Shown piece after piece: positions 1-5,972 of a DNA stretch of 6,921 nt. Numbering within the stretch: the stretch's first letter is position 1; each line of letters starts with the position of its first letter. Location: positions 5,831-12,751 of the forward strand of contig DPRC01000145.1 of NCBI GenBank assembly GCA_003537695.1, written 5' to 3'. A model generated the notes under the pieces. The model was not told where the DNA came from, searched no databases, and saw only the letters and a program-made list of their open reading frames with translations. Both the position numbers and the translations under genes were made by a program. Source of the stretch: Polaribacter sp. (GTDB lineage Bacteria; Bacteroidota; Bacteroidia; Flavobacteriales; Flavobacteriaceae).

Positions 1-360
1 GCTTTTTTAATTGCAAAAACTGCAACCGGTGTTCAAGAAGAGATTACAGCAGACCAAGAGCTGAAGATTATTCAGAAACAAGTAAAGCAAAGAAAAGACA
101 GTGCTGCTATTTTTATACAACAAAATAGACAGGACTTGGCAGATCCCGAATTGGCAGAAATTGCTGTTTTAGAGCAGTTTTTACCAGAAGCGTTGTCTGA
201 AGAAGCAATCGCGAAGGTGGTCATTGAAACCATCGCAAAGCTTGGTGCTTCTGGAATGAAGGACATGGGTAAAGTAATGGGAGTGGTTTCCAATGAATTG
301 TCTGGAAAGGCAGATGGAAAAATAATTTCCACTTTGGTGAAACAGCAATTAATAAAGTAA
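1..360 (+). CDS. GatB/YqeY domain protein, 3' part (5' end outside window)
   Basis: The open frame enters at base 1 and runs to the TAA at 358-360, giving 119 visible residues. The family is usually about 150 residues, so roughly the first 30 are missing. An internal ATG at 136 is not the start, because clear family sequence lies upstream of it, including KQVKQRKDSA. Other family hallmarks are FLPEALSEE, the GASGMKDMGKVMG block and the C-terminal GKADGKIISTLVKQQL. YqeY proteins resemble the helical tail domain of GatB, the subunit of the Asp/Glu-tRNA amidotransferase that contacts tRNA. Their own role is poorly defined; a tRNA-related function is assumed from homology only. In flavobacteria this gene often follows ftsQ-ftsA-ftsZ (from memory), so the division cluster may lie just upstream. 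It ends 20 bases before a tRNA gene, with no terminator between them. Family assignment is secure; function is not. Confidence 0.93.
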   Translation, partial: AFLIAKTATGVQEEITADQELKIIQKQVKQRKDSAAIFIQQNRQDLADPELAEIAVLEQFLPEALSEEAIAKVVIETIAKLGASGMKDMGKVMGVVSNELSGKADGKIISTLVKQQLIK

Positions 361-380
361 ATTTTTAAATAATATTAATA

Positions 381-454
381 GGCCCAGTAGTTCAACTGGA
401 TAGAATATCAGATTTCGGCTCTGACGGTTGGGGGTTCGAATCCCTTCTGGGTCA
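381..454 (+). tRNA. tRNA-Arg (anticodon UCG)
   Basis: This 74-base sequence folds into a full cloverleaf. The acceptor stem GGCCCAG pairs with CTGGGTC, with one G-T wobble. The D arm is GTTC/GAAT with a 9-base loop. The anticodon stem TCAGA/TCTGA encloses the loop TTTCGGC. The variable loop has 5 bases. The T arm GGGGG/CCCTT carries the canonical TTCGAAT loop. The anticodon TCG lies at 415-417 and should read CGA and CGG arginine codons. Known arginine identity features agree: C35, A20 in the D loop (base 400) and discriminator A73 (base 454). The 3' CCA is not encoded and must be added after transcription. The gene sits 20 bases after the YqeY stop and 6 bases before a strong terminator hairpin. 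Confidence 0.96.
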
Positions 455-460
455 CACTAT

Positions 461-499
461 CGGAGAATTGATTCATTGGAATCGGTTCTCCGTTTTTTT
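461..499 (+). terminator. Strong Rho-independent terminator after tRNA-Arg
   Basis: Bases 461-474 pair with 479-492 to form a 14-bp stem, with two adjacent T-G wobbles and an ATTG loop. Seven T residues follow at 493-499. This is a textbook intrinsic terminator. It should end transcripts covering the tRNA and, if there is read-through from upstream, the YqeY gene too. Confidence 0.92.
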
Positions 500-896
500 A
501 TGTTTTAGATTTTTTTCTATAAAACAGGGATTAACTCAGAGACCATATCCATTTTTGGGTTTCAAACTCGGTTATTTGACCGATCACAACCTTTTCCGGA
601 CGGAAATAGAAGGTTTTGTATTCTCATATTTTTTTCTTTTTTATAAATTACTATTGGTGGGACTATTTGGGCAATTTTTTAAATAGTTTGACCGAAAAAA
701 CAACTAGTAGCGATGAATTTAATTAGAATTTTACACTTCAATTATTCTAAAATATTATATTTATAAATTATTTAGGATGATAAAGGCATAGCATTTTAAA
801 ATTTTCCATGTCTATAGTATTTTTTATTCAATCTATGATTCACATTTTAAACGAACTCCAGCATCTAAAAGCAATTCACTTATCAAAATAAAAACT
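500..896. other. Intergenic region without a supported gene
   Basis: About 400 bases separate the tRNA terminator from the transporter gene. An open frame at 468-686 on the + strand begins inside the terminator stem, is rich in Phe and Leu, and shows no domain I recognise, so I do not call it. The left half contains a hairpin at 588-615 (listed separately) followed by T-rich sequence. The right half (about 690-896) is AT-rich and should carry the transporter promoter. I could not find a good match to the Bacteroidota -7 consensus TAnnTTTG with a properly spaced TTG. The closest is TATATTTA near 758, which has no good upstream element. There is no copy of the tRNA 3' end here, so no sign of an attachment site. 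Confidence 0.6.
588..615 (+). other. Hairpin followed by T-rich tract, function unknown
   Basis: AACCTT at 588-593 pairs with AAGGTT at 610-615. Inside, TTCC (594-597) pairs with GGAA (602-605) around a 4-base loop, with ATAG bulged on the 3' side. T runs at 629-635 and 637-642 lie 13 or more bases further on, too distant for a standard terminator. It could be a decayed terminator, the end of a small RNA, or chance structure in AT-rich DNA. Confidence 0.35.
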
Positions 897-2276
897 ATGA
901 GTAAAAAAACATTTTTATTATTAATAACAGCAGTATCTGCATTGGGAGGATTGTTATTTGGTTACGATACTGGGGTCATTAATGGCGCTCAATTTTACTT
1001 AAGTAAACACTTTGATTTGGATTCAGCAATGAAAGGTTGGGTTGTAGGAAGTGCTTTATTAGGCTGTTTAGTTGGAGCCATTGCAGCAGGTCCTTTAAGT
1101 ATAAAATTTGGAAGGAAATATTCTTTAATAATTTCAGCCGTCTTATTTTCTTTATCAGCGCTTGGTTCTGGTCTGCCATCTTTTTTTTCCGAGTCTGTTT
1201 CTTTGTTGGTTGTCTTTAGAATTATTGGAGGATTGGGTATTGGTATCGCATCTATGAATGCGCCTATGTATATCGCCGAAATTGCACCAAGTGATATCCG
1301 AGGAAAAATGGTTACCTATTACCAGCTCGCCATAGTAATTGGGTTTTTTGTTGTGTTTTTGGCTACTTATTTTATTGGAAATAATTTATCTGAAGCAGAA
1401 AACATAGCATTTGGTTGGAAATACATGTTTTGGTCAGAGTTGATTCCAAGTTGTTTATTCTTGGTCTTATTATTTTTTGTTCCAAAAAGTCCACGATGGC
1501 TAGCGCTGAAAGGAAATGATGAGGAGGCATTAGTTATTTTAACTAAGATACATGGTGTAGAACAAGCAAATAAAGAAATAGCAGCTATTAAAGCTTCTCT
1601 TAAAACTGGCGACAGTACAGTTAAAGTAAATTATTTTTCAAAAATAATAATTGGGATTATTGCAATAGGAACCGCACTTTCTGTATTGCAACAATTTACA
1701 GGAATAAATGCGGTATTATATTATGGCGCTGATATTTTTGAAAAAGCACTTGGCTTCGGTAAAGAAGATATTTTGGTACAACAAATATTATTAGCATTTG
1801 TGAATCTTATATTTACTTTTGTTGCCATGTTTACGATAGATAAATTTGGAAGAAAACCATTGATATATATCGGCTCTATTGGTATGATTGTTGGATTTCT
1901 ATTGTTAGGAATTACTTTACAACAGCAATCTGTTGGGTTTTTATCATTATTAGGCGTGTTAATTTTCATAGCTTCATTTGCGCTTTCTATGGGGCCTGTT
2001 GTTTGGGTTTTACTTTCAGAAATGTTTCCAAATAAAATACGTAGCGTAGCCATGTCCGTCGCTGTAGCTGCGCAATGGGCAGCAAATTATGTGGTTTCAC
2101 AGTCTTTTCCAATAGTGATGGATAGTGAAGTAAATAACGGTACTACTTGGAATGGTTCATTGCCTTATTTTATATTTATTGGTTTTATTTTAATAATAAT
2201 GATAGTTACCTATAAATACATTCCTGAAACAAAAGGAAAATCCCTTGAAGAAATTGAAGAATTCTGGAACGTATAA
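897..2276 (+). CDS. Sugar porter family MFS transporter (XylE/GLUT-like sugar/H+ symporter)
   Basis: This 459-residue protein has the length and about 12 hydrophobic segments expected of the MFS sugar porter family, so it should sit in the inner membrane and import a monosaccharide, probably with a proton. Signature motifs appear in order: GGLLFGYDTGVINGA (residues 17-31), FGRK (71-74), RIIGGLGIG (108-116), PMYIAEIAPSDIRGK (123-137), PKSPRWL (196-202), QQFTGINAVLYY (265-276), DKFGRKPL (315-322), GPVVWVLLSEMFPNKIR (366-382) and PETKGKSLEE (443-452). Compared with E. coli XylE from memory, the proton-coupling Asp27 and Arg133 correspond to D24 and R108. The sugar contacts Q168, Q288, Q289, N294, W392, Q415 and W416 correspond to Q143, Q265, Q266, N271, W370, Q393 and W394. 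XylE Q175 is replaced by F150, so the substrate may not be xylose. The A-rich leader before the ATG, with no Shine-Dalgarno, is typical of Bacteroidota. The gene stands alone, with no sugar catabolic gene beside it in this window. Family is certain; substrate is unknown. Confidence 0.95.
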   Translation: MSKKTFLLLITAVSALGGLLFGYDTGVINGAQFYLSKHFDLDSAMKGWVVGSALLGCLVGAIAAGPLSIKFGRKYSLIISAVLFSLSALGSGLPSFFSESVSLLVVFRIIGGLGIGIASMNAPMYIAEIAPSDIRGKMVTYYQLAIVIGFFVVFLATYFIGNNLSEAENIAFGWKYMFWSELIPSCLFLVLLFFVPKSPRWLALKGNDEEALVILTKIHGVEQANKEIAAIKASLKTGDSTVKVNYFSKIIIGIIAIGTALSVLQQFTGINAVLYYGADIFEKALGFGKEDILVQQILLAFVNLIFTFVAMFTIDKFGRKPLIYIGSIGMIVGFLLLGITLQQQSVGFLSLLGVLIFIASFALSMGPVVWVLLSEMFPNKIRSVAMSVAVAAQWAANYVVSQSFPIVMDSEVNNGTTWNGSLPYFIFIGFILIIMIVTYKYIPETKGKSLEEIEEFWNV

Positions 2277-2493
2277 TTCTATGTGTTGTTTTACATCTGC
2301 TATAAATTAGTTGCTTTGCGTAAAACAAACTATTACACAATGAAAAAATAAATGAACAGTTAAAAAAAATTGTCTTTATTTTCATCTTGTACATGGAATT
2401 TGACAAGTGTTATCTCAAGCAATTTGCTTTAAAGGCAAAATTTATATTGTCTGTTTGCTGCTCTTTAGTATATTTTGAAGTGGTTGAATTAAT

Positions 2494-2515
2494 TTCTAAA
2501 AACGCAGTTTTAGAA
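2494..2515. terminator. Possible terminator hairpin between convergent genes (weak)
   Basis: TTCTAAAA (2494-2501) and TTTTAGAA (2508-2515) form a perfect 8-bp inverted repeat around a 6-base loop, between the convergent transporter and oxidoreductase genes. A second, weaker pairing, CTTAAA/TTTAAG (2518-2523 with 2532-2537), overlaps the oxidoreductase stop codon. Neither is GC-rich and neither has a proper T tract on either strand. Position favours a terminator role, but the structure is poor. The rest of the 256-base gap (2277-2532) shows nothing I can name. Confidence 0.3.
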
Positions 2516-2532
2516 TACTTAAACAGGTGTTT

Positions 2533-3816
2533 TTAAGAAGGACGTTCAGAACTCAATTCATCTACAATTAAACCGTCTTCAAGTGTTTTAATAACGCCCA
2601 TAGCGGCTCTTTCTCCCGCAATCATGGCCGCATTTAAAGAAGCGTTTAATAACTGATCTCCTGCTAAAAATAGCGACGAATTCAACTGTGTTTCTGTACT
2701 CGAAAGTTCATATTGAATATTAGACAATTGAGGCAAGGCTTTTTTTATCTGATACCTTTTTAAGAACCGAAGGTCAGAAATCCCACAGAATGTATTTAGA
2801 TCTGCTGTTGTTTTTGCGATCAATTCCGCTTCGTTTAAGTCATGTTTTTTTACAATTGTTACAGAGAGTATTTCCTTATTTCCCAAGGCATTTGTTGCTA
2901 CACTGGTGGGGTAGAAAATATTATTTATAAGTGCATTTTCATCGGAGATCAACCCTATTAAAGGCTTGTTTATTGCTCTTTTTTCACACTCAAAATAGAG
3001 GGTATCACAGCTTTTCCATTGGGTCTCTTGGTTTTTTAAGTTGGAAATTAGTGCACTTGCTTCTGTTGCTACAATGGTAAAGTCACTTTTGATTTCTTCC
3101 CCGTCTTCTAAAATAATAAGATTGTTTTTAACTTGCTTAACAGCAGTGTTCAATCTTATTTCGGTTTGACGAAGCTTGTTTTTTAGTTGGTTTGGTATTG
3201 CTTGTATTCCATTTTTTGGAATTACTGCGAGGCCTTCTCCAAACATTTTATAGACAAATTCGAACATTCTACTCGAGGTCTCTAAGTTGGGTTCTAAGAA
3301 AATCCCACTAAAAAAAGGTTTAAAAAAGTCGGTAATTATTTCATTAGAAAAACCGAAGTCTTTTAAATATTGAAGCGTTGTTTTTTCTTCAGTTTTAAAA
3401 ATAGCCGGAATTTTCTTTTTCTTTAAACGTGCATTTAATTTTAAGATATTCACTTTATCGGCAAGGGAACCAATAGAAGAAAGTAAGGTTGGGAATAACA
3501 AAGAGAGCTTGCGCAAAGGGTCTCCAATGGTCTGTGCTTTGCCATTTTTAAAAATGGTTGCTCCAGGTAAAAGTTTTTGTAAGGCTAACCCATCATAATC
3601 TAAATATTTTTTTGCAGCAGGGTAGGAAGTCAGTAATACTTGAAAACCACGATCTAAACTATATCCCTTTACAACATCAGACTTAACACGTCCACCCACA
3701 GCGCTGGAAGCTTCAATAATGGTGGGGTGATATCCATAATTTTCTAAAATTTGGGCAGCAATTAAACCACTAACACCTGCACCAATAATATGAATTTTAT
3801 ATGCTGATTTCTCCAT
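2533..3816 (-). CDS. FAD-dependent oxidoreductase, amine oxidase / phytoene desaturase-like
   Basis: The 427-residue product opens with a Rossmann dinucleotide-binding motif, GAGVSG (residues 12-17), and an acidic residue at the end of the second strand (E35) that would hold the FAD ribose. The GGR motif (41-43) of the amine oxidase/protoporphyrinogen oxidase/phytoene desaturase superfamily follows. Near the C-terminus, LFLAGDQLLNASLNAAMIAG (382-401) is the second FAD-contacting motif, with G386-D387. The segment LDRGFQVLLTSYP (54-66) resembles a subfamily widespread in bacteria and annotated only as NAD(P)/FAD-dependent oxidoreductase. There is no signal peptide, so the protein is probably cytosolic or membrane-peripheral. 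Substrate cannot be read from the sequence, and HemY or CrtI function should not be assumed. The ATG at 3814-3816 overlaps the end of the upstream nuclease gene by 20 bases, implying co-transcription and probably coupled translation. It appears to be the last gene of the rpe operon. Confidence 0.88.
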   Translation of the reverse strand: MEKSAYKIHIIGAGVSGLIAAQILENYGYHPTIIEASSAVGGRVKSDVVKGYSLDRGFQVLLTSYPAAKKYLDYDGLALQKLLPGATIFKNGKAQTIGDPLRKLSLLFPTLLSSIGSLADKVNILKLNARLKKKKIPAIFKTEEKTTLQYLKDFGFSNEIITDFFKPFFSGIFLEPNLETSSRMFEFVYKMFGEGLAVIPKNGIQAIPNQLKNKLRQTEIRLNTAVKQVKNNLIILEDGEEIKSDFTIVATEASALISNLKNQETQWKSCDTLYFECEKRAINKPLIGLISDENALINNIFYPTSVATNALGNKEILSVTIVKKHDLNEAELIAKTTADLNTFCGISDLRFLKRYQIKKALPQLSNIQYELSSTETQLNSSLFLAGDQLLNASLNAAMIAGERAAMGVIKTLEDGLIVDELSSERPS

Positions 3817-5185
3817 CTGCTGTTGCTTTTAGTTTTGCTTGCTTTCTTAGATAAGAAGCAATGATTCGTTGAATATCTCTGTTGTCTTTTTTAGGCTCCA
3901 CAAAAAACTGATAGTCTTCTGGGTTTTTTAATTCCTCTGCTTTCTGGGCGGCTACATATCCAATCCCTTTATAGATTCCGTCTAGGATTAAGGCAAATCC
4001 AATTTCGTCTGTATTCCTTCCGGTTTCTTTAAGGACTAAATTTTCTGCACCAAGCCCAACGGATGCGATCGCTTCTCTTACTCTTTTATTATAGTCCTCC
4101 ACCCTTTCTTTGTCGCAGCAAACACCTTTGCATTCCTTTAGTTGGTAATGAAAACAACTAGAGACATTGGTTTGCAAATGACAGTATTTTGGACACAATT
4201 CATAAGTTGCACACAAGGTTTCCAAGTGCTTTCTACATTCCGAAATAGAATAGTATTTTAAAATCGCGTTGGGCGCTAGTTTTAGTCGGTTGTAAGCCAA
4301 ATGTATGATGCCCTTTTGATCTTCATAAGAAAATAATCCAACGGCTTCTGCGGACTTTCTTTGTGCCCTGTTGAACTTTGGATACAAGTGTTTTATTTCT
4401 GAGGACTCTAGCAATAATGCCAGCAATTCACTGCCCGTTTTTGTGAAAGAAATATCTGCTGTTTCTAAACACATGGTTTGCTCTTTTTTCTTTTTGTCAT
4501 AAAAATGACTAATTACCCGCTGTTTGATGTTATTTGCTTTTCCAACATAAATAATTTCTTTCGCGAGATTTTTAAAATAGTAGACCCCAAAAGTTTCTGG
4601 CAAGTTATCAATTACTATTTTATCTAAAAGGGGGGGCAAGGTAGCTTGTCTTGACTTCGGATTTAAAAAGGAGTTGATGGTAAAGTTATCGTCTCTTTCA
4701 ATGAGTCTTCGCAGCAGTTCTGCAGTCGCTTCAGCATCTCCTTTTGCACGGTGTCTTCCATTTATTGGAATATTCTCTGCAGTACAAATATTACCTAAGC
4801 TGTAGGAAGGAAGGCCCGGAATTATTTTTCTTGTCAGGCGAATGGTGCATAGCTTTTTTCTTTTAAAGTCAAATCCCAGACTTTTGAATTCCGCATGTAT
4901 AATATTGTAATCGAAGTTTACATTGTGGGCAACAAAAATAGTATTTTCAGTAATTTCGGCTACTTTTTTGGCAATTTCAAAGAATTTAGGAGCATTCCGC
5001 ACCATTGCATTTGTAATTCCGGTAAGGCTGGTAATAAAAGCGGGAATATTTTGCTCAGGATTTACGAGTGAAGTAAACTCATCAACAATTTTTTTTCCAT
5101 CGAAAATTAATGCAGATATTTCAGTTATTTTCTGACCTTTAGGACCGTTTCCGGTCGTTTCGATATCTACAACTGCGTATAACAA
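3797..5185 (-). CDS. DEDDh 3'-5' exonuclease fused to UvrC/Cho-like GIY-YIG nuclease
   Basis: This 462-residue protein has two nuclease modules. Residues 1-163 form a DnaQ-like exonuclease with all DEDDh residues visible: D7 and E9 in DIETTG, D92 in HNVNFD, and H145 plus D150 in RHRAKGD. After a linker, residues 196-275 form a GIY-YIG domain like the UvrC N-terminus: G200-V201-Y202, IYVGK (212-216), R223 in KQRV and catalytic-type E260 in LLLESSEIKHLYPKFN. A cysteine-rich region (317-357) matches UvrC's Fe-S segment. The UvrC RNase H-like and helix-hairpin-helix domains are absent, so the second half resembles Cho. A DnaQ/GIY-YIG fusion is also known in mycobacteria (Rv2191, from memory). A role in DNA repair, nicking and then trimming DNA, is inferred. 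The start is TTG at 5183-5185, immediately after the in-frame TAA of rpe; no ATG lies near the exonuclease motif, so TTG is the only sensible start. A run of seven C residues on the coding strand (4630-4636) lies in the linker. Some pipelines label such genes DNA polymerase III epsilon, which this is not. Confidence 0.92.
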   Translation of the reverse strand: MLYAVVDIETTGNGPKGQKITEISALIFDGKKIVDEFTSLVNPEQNIPAFITSLTGITNAMVRNAPKFFEIAKKVAEITENTIFVAHNVNFDYNIIHAEFKSLGFDFKRKKLCTIRLTRKIIPGLPSYSLGNICTAENIPINGRHRAKGDAEATAELLRRLIERDDNFTINSFLNPKSRQATLPPLLDKIVIDNLPETFGVYYFKNLAKEIIYVGKANNIKQRVISHFYDKKKKEQTMCLETADISFTKTGSELLALLLESSEIKHLYPKFNRAQRKSAEAVGLFSYEDQKGIIHLAYNRLKLAPNAILKYYSISECRKHLETLCATYELCPKYCHLQTNVSSCFHYQLKECKGVCCDKERVEDYNKRVREAIASVGLGAENLVLKETGRNTDEIGFALILDGIYKGIGYVAAQKAEELKNPEDYQFFVEPKKDNRDIQRIIASYLRKQAKLKATADGEISI

Positions 5186-5842
5186 TTAGGCAATTAAGTT
5201 TTTTAAGTCTGTAATGGTTTCTGTAGGATTTTCAGCGCCAAAAACATAGCTTCCAGCAACTAAAACATTGGCTCCTGCTTCAATTAAAGCGTTCGCATTT
5301 TTGTCTGTAACACCACCGTCAATTTCTATTTGGCAATCAGACGTTGTGAAATCTATTAATTGTCTTAATTGACTTACTTTTTTATAGGTATTTTCTATGA
5401 AAGACTGTCCGCCAAAACCAGGATTCACACTCATGATACAGACCAAGTCTAAATCGACAATTACATCTTCTAAAACTGAAATTGGGGTATGCGGATTTAA
5501 GGCAACACCAGCTTTCATTCCCGCAGCTTTTATGGCTTGAATAGTTCTGTGCAAATGAGGGCAAGCTTCATAGTGCACGGTTAAAATGTTTGCGCCCAAA
5601 TCGGCAAAAGTCTGAATATACTGATCTGGATTTACGATCATTAAGTGCACATCAATTGTTTTTTTAGCATGTTTCGCGATTGCTTTTAAAACGGGCATCC
5701 CAAAAGAAATATTTGGAACAAAAACGCCGTCCATAATATCAATATGAAACCAGTCAGCTTCGCTATTGTTAACCATTTCTATATCGCGCTGTAAATTGGC
5801 AAAGTCTGCCGCTAAAATTGAAGGTGCTATTAAATTACTCAT
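5186..5842 (-). CDS. rpe: Ribulose-phosphate 3-epimerase
   Basis: This cytosolic TIM-barrel enzyme interconverts ribulose 5-phosphate and xylulose 5-phosphate in the pentose phosphate pathway. At 218 residues it has the usual family length. The N-terminus reads APSILAADFANL. HIDIMDGVFVPNISFG (residues 33-48) holds H33 and D35, DVHLMI (64-69) holds H66, and EIDGGV (173-178) holds D175. H33, D35, H66 and D175 are the known metal ligands of the family, with D35 and D175 the acid/base pair. MSVNPGFGGQSF (137-148) is the conserved flexible loop over the active site, and VAGSYVFG (195-202) is the phosphate-binding turn. The ATG start fits the usual N-terminus. Upstream, 130 bases and a terminator separate it from rpoD. 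Downstream, its TAA directly abuts the TTG of the nuclease gene in the same frame. Proximity to rpoD is, as I recall, common in flavobacteria. Confidence 0.97.
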   Translation of the reverse strand: MSNLIAPSILAADFANLQRDIEMVNNSEADWFHIDIMDGVFVPNISFGMPVLKAIAKHAKKTIDVHLMIVNPDQYIQTFADLGANILTVHYEACPHLHRTIQAIKAAGMKAGVALNPHTPISVLEDVIVDLDLVCIMSVNPGFGGQSFIENTYKKVSQLRQLIDFTTSDCQIEIDGGVTDKNANALIEAGANVLVAGSYVFGAENPTETITDLKNLIA

Positions 5843-5880
5843 CCGTTGGTATTGGTGTTTTTTGATATGGTAAAAATAAG

Positions 5881-5918
5881 AATATAAAATAAAAACTCCC
5901 GAAATAAATTCGAGAGTT
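5881..5918 (-). terminator. Rho-independent terminator of rpoD
   Basis: Read on the - strand, AACTCTCGAA pairs with TTCGGGAGTT (bases 5918-5909 with 5903-5894), a 10-bp stem with one T-G wobble and a 5-base loop. A T-rich tail, TTTATTTTATATT, follows (5893-5881). It lies 55 bases after the rpoD stop and 51 bases before the rpe start. The stem is only moderately GC-rich and the T tract is interrupted, so some read-through into rpe is possible. No convincing separate rpe promoter was found in the short stretch after it. Confidence 0.8.
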
Positions 5919-5972
5919 ATACATTTTTTATTTACACTTTATACAAGAGCATTCTCAGAAAATCTACAAGTA

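Noticed and set aside
468..686. A 72-codon open frame on the + strand after the tRNA
   Set aside because: It starts inside the tRNA terminator stem, is dominated by Phe, Leu and Tyr from T-rich DNA, overlaps hairpins, and shows no recognisable domain or plausible start context.
381..896. Possible integration site at the tRNA-Arg gene
   Set aside because: I found no repeat of the tRNA 3' end downstream in the window, and no integrase or other mobile gene is present.
1181..1188. T8 run inside the transporter gene as a phase-variation tract
   Set aside because: It encodes part of an ordinary S-F-F-S stretch in a T-rich, hydrophobic coding sequence, where such runs are expected. The frame is intact and nothing else supports switching.
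1721..2053. A 110-codon open frame antisense to the transporter
   Set aside because: It lies wholly within a well-supported gene on the other strand and has low-complexity composition with no known motif, so it is a shadow frame.
2206..2406. A 66-codon - strand open frame across the transporter 3' end
   Set aside because: It overlaps the transporter C-terminus, has no recognisable domain, and is composed of residues expected from antisense AT-rich DNA.
3797..5185. Annotation as DNA polymerase III epsilon subunit
   Set aside because: Only the exonuclease fold is shared. The fused GIY-YIG domain and UvrC-like cysteine region make a repair nuclease more likely than a replicative proofreading subunit.
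5843..5893. A dedicated rpe promoter between the rpoD terminator and rpe
   Set aside because: No TTG plus TAnnTTTG arrangement fits in this short stretch. The AT-rich candidates are no better than chance.
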